Shown: positions 6,707-14,341 of the stretch, one piece after another
How the letters are laid out: each line of letters starts with the position of its first letter
Position numbering within the stretch: the stretch's first letter is position 1
Assembly: GCA_036655915.1 (NCBI GenBank)
Contig: JAVVPE010000029.1
Span: 1 to 21,808, forward strand
Direction of reading: 5' to 3'
Origin: JAVWGW01 sp036655915
GTDB lineage: Bacteria; Actinomycetota; Coriobacteriia; Coriobacteriales; Eggerthellaceae
DNA length: 21,808 bases
Translations under genes and position numbers: made by a program
The notes under the pieces: model-generated
What the model saw: only the letters and a program-made list of their open reading frames with translations
What the model was told of the DNA's origin: nothing
Database searches by the model: none

Positions 6707-8341
6707 ATGCCTGAATCTTATTCGGCCAACGACATCATGAATGCCATCGCGGCTGCCAGCAAGTCGCTCACCAGCCGTAAGGAAGAAATAAATCGCCTCA
6801 ACGTGTTTCCCGTGCCCGATGGCGATACGGGAACCAACATGTCGCTCACGCTGGAAATGGTCGTTGACAACCTGGCCAAACTTCCCATCGGGGTGGCCTC
6901 GGTCGAAGTGCGCAAAGCCATTACCACCGGCGCGCTCATGGGTGCCCGCGGCAATTCTGGCGTTATCACCTCGCAGATTTTGCGCGGCTTATGCGAAGGT
7001 TTCGACGAAGCCGAAGCCCTCACGACTGTTTCGCTTGATGCCGCGTTTAACCACGCCGTTGAAGTGGCGTTTCAGGCGGTGCGCAAGCCGGTTGAAGGCA
7101 CGATACTTACCGTATTGCGCGATAGTGGCACGGCGGCGCGCAAGGCGAAGAAAAAGAAGCTTTCCACCCTTGAAGCGCTTGAGGCCGTGGTGGCTGAAGC
7201 CTACGCTTCTGTGCAGCGCACGCCCGATCTGCTGCCGGTGCTTAAGGAAAACGGCGTTGTCGATGCGGGCGGTTACGGCCTTGCCATCTTGTTTGACGCC
7301 TTTGTTTCGGCGCTGACCGGCCGCGAAGGCCCCCTTTTGGATGAATTGGCGTTTGCGCGTCAGGGCAACCCGAAGGTTGAAATCGAACAGATCAACGATT
7401 GGGAAGGCTCGGCGTTTCGCTATTGCACCGAATTCCTTGTGCAGTCCGATACCCTTGAAGCCGAAGAAGGGCTCGATTTCTTGGGCACCATGGGCGATTG
7501 TGAGCTTTTGGTTGGCCAGGCCCCTCACTTCAAGGTGCACGTGCACACCAACACGCCCGATAAAGTGCTGGCCTACATGCTGCAACGCGGTCAAATAGCC
7601 GAAGTGCACATTCACAACATGCAGCTGCAAACCGAAGAACGCACGGCCGGCCTGGCGGGCGATAAGCCTGCGGGGCAGCACAAACCGCTCGGTTTTGTGG
7701 CGGTAGCAGCGGGTGTGGGCAACGCGAAAATACTTGAAAGCATCGGGGTCGATGTGGTGGTTTGCGGCGGGCAGACCATGAACCCTTCCACAAAGGATTT
7801 GCTGGAAGCGGTCGGGCGCGTCAACGCCGATGCCGTCATCGTTTTGCCCAACAACAAAAATATCATCATGGCGGCTCAAAGCTGTGCTTCACTTTCTGAA
7901 ACGCCCTGTGCTGTGGTGCCTACCACCAGTGTGCCGCAGGCGTTTTCAGCCTTGTTCGGCGTCGATGAAACGGCCAGCTTGGAAGAAAATGTCGCCGCGA
8001 TGACCGAAGCGTTTGCCGAAGTGAAAACGGGCGAAGTGACTCGCGCCATCAAAGATGCCAAAGATGCCCACGGCAACGCCATCAAAGATGGCGATGTTAT
8101 CGGCATAGCGGATGGCTCTATCGAAGCGGTTGGTGCATCGGTGGCATCGGTGTGTGCGGCGCTTTTGGAAAACATGGAAGCGGGCGAAGCCGATACGCTG
8201 ACTATTTTGGCCGGATCAGATATGTCCGATGATGATTTTAATAAGCTCTTAGCCCAGATAGAGGCGCGCTACGAGGATTTGGAAATCGATGCACACCGCG
8301 GCGACCAGCCGCTCTATCCCATCGTCATGTCGGTGGAATAA
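6707..8341 (+). CDS. fakA: DAK2 domain protein, fatty acid kinase subunit A (FakA/YloV-like)
   Basis: A 544-residue member of the YloV/FakA family. FakA is the ATP-binding kinase subunit that phosphorylates exogenous fatty acids presented by FakB (DegV-family) proteins, feeding acyl-phosphate into phospholipid synthesis. The N-terminal DhaL domain (about 1–200) has LNVFPVPDGDTGTNMSLT (31–48), whose Asp residues bind Mg-ATP, and GALMGARGNSGVI (about 74–86). The middle domain contains HVHTNTPDKVLAYMLQRG, and the C-terminal domain (about 320–544) ends with DGDVIGIADGSIEAVG and a DMSDDDFNKLL helix. Length matches the family. No fakB is present in the window. The start has only a weak purine-rich site (AGAGAAAGA), but the N-terminus aligns with the expected family beginning. 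Confidence 0.92.
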   Translation: MPESYSANDIMNAIAAASKSLTSRKEEINRLNVFPVPDGDTGTNMSLTLEMVVDNLAKLPIGVASVEVRKAITTGALMGARGNSGVITSQILRGLCEGFDEAEALTTVSLDAAFNHAVEVAFQAVRKPVEGTILTVLRDSGTAARKAKKKKLSTLEALEAVVAEAYASVQRTPDLLPVLKENGVVDAGGYGLAILFDAFVSALTGREGPLLDELAFARQGNPKVEIEQINDWEGSAFRYCTEFLVQSDTLEAEEGLDFLGTMGDCELLVGQAPHFKVHVHTNTPDKVLAYMLQRGQIAEVHIHNMQLQTEERTAGLAGDKPAGQHKPLGFVAVAAGVGNAKILESIGVDVVVCGGQTMNPSTKDLLEAVGRVNADAVIVLPNNKNIIMAAQSCASLSETPCAVVPTTSVPQAFSALFGVDETASLEENVAAMTEAFAEVKTGEVTRAIKDAKDAHGNAIKDGDVIGIADGSIEAVGASVASVCAALLENMEAGEADTLTILAGSDMSDDDFNKLLAQIEARYEDLEIDAHRGDQPLYPIVMSVE

Positions 8342-8379
8342 GGCACCCAGCGCAGTGCGCGGGAAGGTGCCAGACCAAC

Positions 8380-10605
8380 GTGGGAACCCAAAAATCTGAA
8401 ACGAAGCAAGGCGGCGCGAGCACACCACCCGGCCGCCTTGCCGCCACTTTGGCACTCGATGAACCCGCAGCACGCGTGCGCGGCATCAGCCCGGCGCGCG
8501 CCAGGGCCTTGGCAACGCTGGGTGTTGTCACGCTGCGCGATTTGGTCACCCATTTTCCGCGCCGCTATATCGATATGTCGCAGGTGGCCACTATTGCGGC
8601 TGCCCCCCTCTCCGAAAAGTGCACCATTGTGGGCACCCTCTACGAATTCCAAGTCAAGCACCCCAAGCCGCATCTGGATTTAACGGAAATTACCCTGGTG
8701 GACGAAACGGGCACGCTGATGGTTACCTGTTTTCGCCAACCGTGGCTGGCCAACCGCCTGCGCGCGGGTCTGCGTTTGGCGGTGTCGGGCACCCTTGAGT
8801 TTGGCTACGGGTTCAAGCGCATGACAAATCCGTTTTTGGAAGTGGTCGAAGCGGACGCGGACACCCCGCAAGGGCTCATTGTGCCCGTGCATCCCACCTG
8901 CGCCAAAATAACGGGGGCGTGGATGCGCCGGCTGATAAGCAACGGCTTGGCTGCCTGCGTGGGCACCCTTGACCCCTTGCCGCTTGCCCTGCGCCAGCGC
9001 TATCGTCTTGTGTCGCGCCAGGTGGCATTGCGCTGCATTCATTTCCCGCAGCAAAGCAATGAAATTGACCTGGCACGCCGGCGCCTTGTGTATGAAGAAG
9101 TGCTTTTGCTGGAACTGTTTTTGATGAGCGATGCGCGCCGTCGCAGTGCGGGCAAGCGCGCGACATCTCACGTGATAGATGGTGCCCACACCCAAGCTTT
9201 GGCTGCGGCTTTGCCCTTTGCTCTTACCGCCGAGCAAAACGCGGCGGTGGCCGATGTGCTGCGCATGATGGCGGCGCCGTTTGCGGGCAACCACATGATC
9301 TTGGGCGATGTGGGCACGGGCAAAACCGTTGTGGCCGCCGCCGGCTTGGCTGCCGTGGCCGATAGCGGCACCCAGGCGCTTATGATGGCGCCCACCGAAG
9401 TGCTGGCCTTGCAGTATGCTGGCAGTTTGGGGCCGCTGCTTGACCAGGCGGGGGTTACTTGGGAAGTGTTGCTGGGGTCCACGCCCGCGCGCGATCGCGC
9501 GGCCATCGTGCAACGCGCGGCAGCGGGGACCATCGATGTGCTGTTTGGCACGCATGCGCTGCTGGAAGATGATGTGCGCCTTCCCGCTTGCAGCTTGGTC
9601 GTCATCGATGAACAGCAGCGTTTTGGCGTGGACCAGCGCGCCAAACTTATCGCTAAAGGCCAGGCCACCGATGTGCTCTACCTAACGGCCACGCCCATTC
9701 CGCGCACGCTTGCCCTGACGCTTTATGGCAACATGACGCTTTCCTACATTTATCACCGTCCCAAAAATCGTGCGGGCATCACAACGCGGGTGTTGGCGCA
9801 CAGTGCGTGTGGCGAAGCCTACGATGCGGCGCGCGTGGCGCTGGCGGGGGGGCGCCAGGTGTATGTGGTGTGCCCGTTGGTGGGGCAGGTGGCTGATGAA
9901 AAAAACCGCAACGCCGGCAGTTTTGCCGATGCCAGTGATGAAGAAGCCTACGATTACGCGTTTATCACCATTGAAGATGATGCGGATATGCCGGCGGAAA
10001 ACCTGAAGGCAGCGCGTAGTGAAGCTCAGTTTTTGCAGGCTAAAACGTTTTCGGAATACCGGGTCGATCTGCTGCATGGCCGCATGAGCAGCCAAGATAA
10101 GCGCGACACCATGCAGCGTTTTCGCGCGGGCGAAATAGATGTGCTGGTGGCCACCACGGTTATTGAAGTGGGGGTCGATGTGCCCAATGCTTCGGTCATG
10201 ATCATCGAAGATGCCGACCGCTTTGGTTTGGCGCAGCTCCATCAGCTGCGCGGCCGTGTGGGTCGGGGCGAAGTGGCCGGGGAAGTCTTTCTTATTTCGG
10301 CCACAAAAAACCCTGCGGCCATCAAGCGGCTTGCCGTGATGGAGCAAACCGAAGATGGCTTTGAAGTGGCACGCTACGATTTGTCGCTGCGCCGCGAAGG
10401 CGACATCTTGGGCAACCGCCAGCACGGAACTTCGGCCTTAAAGCTGGTCAACGTGGTGCGCGATAGTAAAGTTATCGAAGCTGCGCACGCCGATGCTGCC
10501 GCTATTTTGCAGGCCGATCCCGAGCTGCAAAGTGCCGAACATAAAGCGCTTGGCCGCGAAATGCGCTTGCTTTTTACCGAAAAAGATGAAGGGAAGGGAA
10601 TCTGA
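8380..10605 (+). CDS. recG: ATP-dependent DNA helicase RecG
   Basis: RecG reverses stalled replication forks and migrates Holliday junctions. The 741-residue product has an N-terminal wedge/OB region (about 30–200, with TLRDLVTHFPRRY), then superfamily 2 helicase motifs: Walker A GDVGTGKT (309–316), MMAPTEVLALQ (335–345), VVIDEQQRFGVDQR (407–420), LTATPIPRTL (435–444), and later GVDVPNASVMIIEDADRFG and QLRGRVGRG. Motif II reads DEQQ where RecG usually has DEQH. The protein is somewhat longer than typical, with an acidic stretch near residues 500–530 between the helicase lobes' motifs. Start is GTG at 8380, with GGGAAGG about 12 nt upstream. The gene ends 1 nt before rsmD. Confidence 0.96.
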   Translation: MGTQKSETKQGGASTPPGRLAATLALDEPAARVRGISPARARALATLGVVTLRDLVTHFPRRYIDMSQVATIAAAPLSEKCTIVGTLYEFQVKHPKPHLDLTEITLVDETGTLMVTCFRQPWLANRLRAGLRLAVSGTLEFGYGFKRMTNPFLEVVEADADTPQGLIVPVHPTCAKITGAWMRRLISNGLAACVGTLDPLPLALRQRYRLVSRQVALRCIHFPQQSNEIDLARRRLVYEEVLLLELFLMSDARRRSAGKRATSHVIDGAHTQALAAALPFALTAEQNAAVADVLRMMAAPFAGNHMILGDVGTGKTVVAAAGLAAVADSGTQALMMAPTEVLALQYAGSLGPLLDQAGVTWEVLLGSTPARDRAAIVQRAAAGTIDVLFGTHALLEDDVRLPACSLVVIDEQQRFGVDQRAKLIAKGQATDVLYLTATPIPRTLALTLYGNMTLSYIYHRPKNRAGITTRVLAHSACGEAYDAARVALAGGRQVYVVCPLVGQVADEKNRNAGSFADASDEEAYDYAFITIEDDADMPAENLKAARSEAQFLQAKTFSEYRVDLLHGRMSSQDKRDTMQRFRAGEIDVLVATTVIEVGVDVPNASVMIIEDADRFGLAQLHQLRGRVGRGEVAGEVFLISATKNPAAIKRLAVMEQTEDGFEVARYDLSLRREGDILGNRQHGTSALKLVNVVRDSKVIEAAHADAAAILQADPELQSAEHKALGREMRLLFTEKDEGKGI

Positions 10606-10606
10606 C

Positions 10607-11200
10607 GTGCGCATTATTGCCGGGCAGTTCAAGGGTCGCATTTTGGCGGCGCCAAAGGGTACAAACACGCGACCCACAACCGATCGTGTACGCGAAGCAC
10701 TCATGAGCGCCATCACCAGTGCGCGCGGTGGTTTTGAAGGTGCCTGCGTGCTGGATGCCTTCGGGGGCAGCGGCGCTTTGGGGCTCGAAGCGATCAGCCG
10801 TGGCGCGGCCAGCGCGTGCTTCTACGAAAACAATGCGGCCACGGCGCGCGTGTTAGAAGCCAATATTGCCACGCTGAAGTTGCCAGCCGCAGTGGCGCGC
10901 GTCAATCGCTGCGACATAGGCAAGCACCCGCCGTGCGGGCAGGTTCCTCCCTTTGATCTTGTGTTTCTCGATCCGCCCTATGCGACGGATGCCACCACAG
11001 TTTTTTCCCTGCTGGCAAGCCTTGATCAGGCGGGCGCGCTTGCGGCCGATGTGTTGATTTCTTACGAACACAACAAATCTGACAAAATGGCGGTGGATTC
11101 AAGCGGCTGCGTCTTGGATATTCCGTTACAATTAAGCGTCGTTTCCCATAAAACCTACGGCGATAGCGCCATCGACCTCTTGCGGAAGGACCGCGCATGA
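10607..11200 (+). CDS. rsmD: 16S rRNA (guanine(966)-N2)-methyltransferase RsmD
   Basis: A 197-residue SAM-dependent methyltransferase that modifies G966 of 16S rRNA. The start is set to the GTG at 10607, although the frame is open further upstream inside recG, because the family begins MRIIAGQFKGR and AGGGAAGGGA lies just before. Key motifs are TRPTTDRVREALMSAI (21–36), the SAM-binding DAFGGSGALGLEA (50–62) and the catalytic LDPPY (121–125). The gene overlaps coaD by 4 nt (ATGA), so the pair is translationally coupled; rsmD–coaD adjacency is a very common arrangement in bacteria. Confidence 0.95.
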   Translation: MRIIAGQFKGRILAAPKGTNTRPTTDRVREALMSAITSARGGFEGACVLDAFGGSGALGLEAISRGAASACFYENNAATARVLEANIATLKLPAAVARVNRCDIGKHPPCGQVPPFDLVFLDPPYATDATTVFSLLASLDQAGALAADVLISYEHNKSDKMAVDSSGCVLDIPLQLSVVSHKTYGDSAIDLLRKDRA

Positions 11201-11673
11201 AAAGAGCTGTTGTACCAGGAACCTTCGACCCCATCACCGCAGGTCACCTTGATGTGATCACGCGCGCCTCCCAGCTTTTTGATGAAGTGATCGTTTCGGT
11301 GGCCGCTTCCCCGAAAAAGCAGCCGCTTTTCTCGCTGGACGAACGCGTGGCCCTGGCGCGCAAGGCGACGGCGCATCTAAACAATGTGACCGTGCAGTGT
11401 TTCGACGAACTGCTGACCGTTTTTGCCGAAAGGGTAGGGGCGCATGTTGTGGTGAAGGGCCTGCGTGCCATCACCGATTTTGAATACGAATTCCAGATGA
11501 CGGCGCTTAACTACCAGCTGAACAAGGAAATCGAAACCTTCTTCGTCATGTCGCCGCCACAATATATGTATCTGTCTTCTTCGATCGTCCGCGAAATTGC
11601 CTCCCTTCACGGCGACATCGACCAATTTGTTCCCCCCTGCGTAAAAGGTGCTCTCGAAGCCAAGTTCGCCTAG
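11197..11673 (+). CDS. coaD: Phosphopantetheine adenylyltransferase
   Basis: CoaD transfers AMP from ATP to 4'-phosphopantetheine, the penultimate step of coenzyme A synthesis. The 158 residues match the family length. GTFDPITAGHLD (8–19) carries the nucleotidyltransferase TxGH motif (H17), KGLRAITDFEYE (87–98) is the substrate-binding segment, and YLSSSIVREIA (125–135) is the ATP-binding SSSxVR motif. It overlaps rsmD by 4 nt. A small hairpin (CAGGC/GCCTG, 11675–11688) follows the stop but lacks a U-run, so termination before mreB is uncertain. Confidence 0.97.
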   Translation: MKRAVVPGTFDPITAGHLDVITRASQLFDEVIVSVAASPKKQPLFSLDERVALARKATAHLNNVTVQCFDELLTVFAERVGAHVVVKGLRAITDFEYEFQMTALNYQLNKEIETFFVMSPPQYMYLSSSIVREIASLHGDIDQFVPPCVKGALEAKFA

Positions 11674-11772
11674 GCAGGCAAAGGCCTGGTGCGCAGCCAT
11701 GCGGGCGTGCGTGAGTGCCCGAACCCAGGCATATGCCCCGCATGTGGATTTTCCGCAAGGGAATTTTGCCTG

Positions 11773-11781
11773 TGTTAAAAT
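11773..11781 (+). promoter_or_regulatory. Extended -10 promoter for the mre operon
   Basis: TGT followed directly by TAAAAT forms an extended -10 39 nt before the mreB ATG. The -35 region has no good match, which extended -10 promoters tolerate. It lies in the 146-bp gap after coaD, the only sizeable gap before the end of the operon at 21554. Transcription would begin near 11788. Confidence 0.5.
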
Positions 11782-11819
11782 GCAGATTCGGACATTTGAG
11801 ATTTAAGGGGTTAGCCTTT

Positions 11820-12866
11820 ATGTCGTTTCTAGATATGTTCACAGGGCAAATGTCTTCAGACATGGCAATCGACCTGGGAACTGCAAATACACTGGTCGCC
11901 ATCACGGGCGAAGGTATCGTTATCAACGAGCCTTCCGTTGTGGCTATCGAAAAAAGCACGCATCGCGTGTTGGCGGTGGGTCATGAAGCCAAAAACATGA
12001 TCAACCACACGCCCGATGCTTTTTCGGCCGAACACCCGCTGCACGATGGTGTCATCGCCGATTACGATGTAACCGAAGCCATGCTTTCGGCGTTTATCAG
12101 CCGTGCTCAAGCGCGCAAATATCCCTGGCAGCCCAAGCCGCGCATTGTCGTGTGCATCCCCTGCGGCGCCACTTCGGTGGAAAAACGCGCCGTGTTTGAA
12201 GCCACCATTCAGGCGGGCGCGCGCCAGGCCTATCTTATTGAAGAACCCATGGCGGCCGCGATGGGCGCCGATTTGCCCGTTACCGAACCCACCGGTTCAA
12301 TGGTGGTAGATATTGGCGGCGGCACCACGGAAGTGGCGGTTATTTCGCTGGGCGGCATCGTCACCTCGTCTTCGCTGCGTTTGGCGGGCAACCGCATGGA
12401 TGAAGCAATCGCCATGCATCTGCGCGATCTGTTGGGCATCAAAATTGGCGAACGCACGGCCGAAATCATCAAAATCAAAATCGGTTCCATTCTGCCTTTT
12501 GAAGATGGCCGCGAACGCGACATGATCATATCGGGTCAAGACGTGGTCACCGAACAGCCCAAAGAAGTAACAATCCAATCTGAAGATGTGCGTGCTGCCC
12601 TGCAGGCGCCCATCGATGAAATGGTTATACACATCAAAGAAACTTTCAAGAAAACCAACCCCGATTTGGCATCCGACATCATTTCAAACGGCATCCTGCT
12701 TACCGGCGGTGGCGGGCTTTTGGCGGGGCTTGATCGCTACCTTACGCAGAAGCTTGAAATTCCTGTATGGGTAAGCGAAACGGCACTCACAAACGTCGTC
12801 GTCGGTTGTTTGAAGGTGCTCGAAACGCCAACCGCCCTCAAGCAAACCCTCATGCGAACCAAGTAA
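11820..12866 (+). CDS. mreB: Rod shape-determining protein MreB
   Basis: The bacterial actin that forms membrane-bound filaments guiding side-wall peptidoglycan synthesis. The 348-residue protein has the actin-fold signatures: phosphate-1 DLGTANT (18–24), the EEPMAAAMG segment (141–149), phosphate-2 VDIGGGTTEVAVISLGG (163–179) and the adenosine motif GILLTGGGGLLAG (291–303). The start at 11820 is chosen over an upstream in-frame ATG (11715) because AAGGGG (11805–11810) lies 9 nt before it and the family starts near MSFLDMFTG. First gene of a tightly packed elongasome operon; mreC follows after 16 nt. Confidence 0.97.
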   Translation: MSFLDMFTGQMSSDMAIDLGTANTLVAITGEGIVINEPSVVAIEKSTHRVLAVGHEAKNMINHTPDAFSAEHPLHDGVIADYDVTEAMLSAFISRAQARKYPWQPKPRIVVCIPCGATSVEKRAVFEATIQAGARQAYLIEEPMAAAMGADLPVTEPTGSMVVDIGGGTTEVAVISLGGIVTSSSLRLAGNRMDEAIAMHLRDLLGIKIGERTAEIIKIKIGSILPFEDGRERDMIISGQDVVTEQPKEVTIQSEDVRAALQAPIDEMVIHIKETFKKTNPDLASDIISNGILLTGGGGLLAGLDRYLTQKLEIPVWVSETALTNVVVGCLKVLETPTALKQTLMRTK

Positions 12867-12882
12867 AGGCACGCTTTTCATC

Positions 12883-13800
12883 ATGGCGCTGAAATTCAAA
12901 GAAAAATCAGCGATCGGCGGCCCTGTGCTGCTTATCGTTTTATTGGTGGCCTCTTTGGCGATGGTGACGCTGTATGCGCGCGAAGGCGAACACGGGCCTT
13001 TGCACACGATACAGGCCGCCACTTCTGCCGCGGCCACGCCCTTTGGTTTTGTGGGGTCGCTTATCGGGTCGGCAGGCAATTCCGCCGGCGAAGCGGTGCA
13101 AAACGCAACAGCCACCGATAATTCTTTAAACGGCCTCAAGCAGCAAAACGAAGAACTGCGTTCCAATATTTCTCAGTTGGAAGAATACAAGCAGGAAGCG
13201 CAGCGCTTAGAAGGTCTGCTGGCGCTCAAAGATGCCAATGCGCTTGAAACCATTGGCGCACGCGTGATCAACCGATCCAGCGATTCGTGGAACCAGGTTA
13301 TCACCATCGACCAGGGCAGCGCCCAAGGGGTGCAATCCGGCCTGCCGGTCATGGGACCCACCGGCCTTATCGGGCAGGTAATTTCTACCACACCCTTTAC
13401 GGCCAACGTGCGGCTTTTGGTCGATCAGCAATCCGGCGTGGCGGTGCTGGTGCAGGCCTCGCGTGCCGAAGGCATCGTGCGCGGATCGCTTGAAGGCTTG
13501 CTTTATTTGGAAGACCTTGCGGCCGATGCGCCGGTAAACGTGGGCGATGTTGTGGTCACCTCCGGTTTGGGAGGCGGCTATTTCCGCGGGCTTATCGTGG
13601 GCGAAGTGGTCAAAGTCGAACAGAAGCAGGGCGACGCCACACGGCGCATAATCGTGGCGCCCAACGCCAGCACTTCTGCCCTAGAAGAAGTGTTAGTGGT
13701 AAGCAAAATGAATTCAGAGGGTGCAGCAGCCGCGCCCACACCGGTGGCAACCGCCCCGGCTCCCGCGCAGCCCGATGCAGCCAAAAAGGCAGGTGAATAG
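12883..13800 (+). CDS. mreC: Rod shape-determining protein MreC
   Basis: MreC is a membrane-anchored scaffold that activates the PBP2–RodA synthase from outside the membrane. The 305-residue protein has one N-terminal helix (about 12–31, GPVLLIVLLVASLAMVTLYA), a coiled coil (about 85–118, LKQQNEELRSNISQLEEYKQ), and the paired beta-barrel domain from GARVINRSSDSWNQV to about residue 275, including GSAQGVQSGLPVMGPTGLIGQV split over two strands. The C-terminal 25 residues are an Ala/Pro-rich tail. An AAAGG overlaps the mreB stop but is 13 nt from the ATG, a rather long spacing. mreD begins 2 nt after its stop. Confidence 0.95.
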   Translation: MALKFKEKSAIGGPVLLIVLLVASLAMVTLYAREGEHGPLHTIQAATSAAATPFGFVGSLIGSAGNSAGEAVQNATATDNSLNGLKQQNEELRSNISQLEEYKQEAQRLEGLLALKDANALETIGARVINRSSDSWNQVITIDQGSAQGVQSGLPVMGPTGLIGQVISTTPFTANVRLLVDQQSGVAVLVQASRAEGIVRGSLEGLLYLEDLAADAPVNVGDVVVTSGLGGGYFRGLIVGEVVKVEQKQGDATRRIIVAPNASTSALEEVLVVSKMNSEGAAAAPTPVATAPAPAQPDAAKKAGE

Positions 13801-13802
13801 CC

Positions 13803-14327
13803 ATGAACCGCGACAGCCTTGCCCTTATTATCGGAGCCGCCATCGCCATCGTGGCGCAGATTATCATCGCGCCCAATATCGCGCTGTTTTCGGCCATGCC
13901 CAACTTCTTGGTGGCCTACGTGCTTATCGTTGCCATGGTGCGCCCGACTGATGCGGTGTATGTGCTGGCGTTTGTGCTGGGTCTTATTTCCGACCTGTTG
14001 GGCTCAGGCCCTGTGGGCGCGCTGCCCTTTTTGCTGATCATCGCTGCGTTTGCCACAAGCCGCGCCTTTGCTGCGCTGGACAACGGCACGGCTTTTATGC
14101 CCCTGCTTATATTTATTGCGGCCGCCTTCGCCATCGAAATTTTCTATGCGGCATTCTTGGTGGGCTTGGGCATTACCCCTTCGCCTCTTGATGCCTTTGT
14201 GTATCGTGCACTGCCCTGCGCGCTTTACGATTGCGTGTGCGGGCTTTTGCTGTATCCTCTGGGACATAAATTTCTCGCGCGTAAGCAACAAACGCATACC
14301 AGCGCGAACCCATCACATTTCCGTTAG
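13803..14327 (+). CDS. mreD: Rod shape-determining protein MreD
   Basis: A 174-residue integral membrane protein with about five hydrophobic segments (starting LALIIGAAIAIVAQIIIAP, then NFLVAYVLIVAMV). MreD is poorly conserved in sequence; the call rests on size, membrane character, the VYVLAFVLGLISDLLGSGPVGA segment (typical of the family, given here in part as LGLISDLLGSGPVG), and its position between mreC and mrdA. It is thought to stabilise the MreBCD complex. The stop codon overlaps the Shine-Dalgarno of mrdA. Confidence 0.92.
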   Translation: MNRDSLALIIGAAIAIVAQIIIAPNIALFSAMPNFLVAYVLIVAMVRPTDAVYVLAFVLGLISDLLGSGPVGALPFLLIIAAFATSRAFAALDNGTAFMPLLIFIAAAFAIEIFYAAFLVGLGITPSPLDAFVYRALPCALYDCVCGLLLYPLGHKFLARKQQTHTSANPSHFR

Positions 14328-14341
14328 GAGGTGTCTGCGCT

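Noticed and set aside
6989..9555. Long minus-strand frames opposite fakA (6989–7879) and recG (8680–9555)
   Set aside because: Both are His/Gln/Arg-rich shadows of strongly conserved plus-strand genes, with no recognisable motif.
11675..11721. Terminator after coaD (CAGGC/GCCTG hairpin and CGGGC/GCCCG stem)
   Set aside because: Both stems are short and neither is followed by a U-run, so intrinsic termination is not supported.
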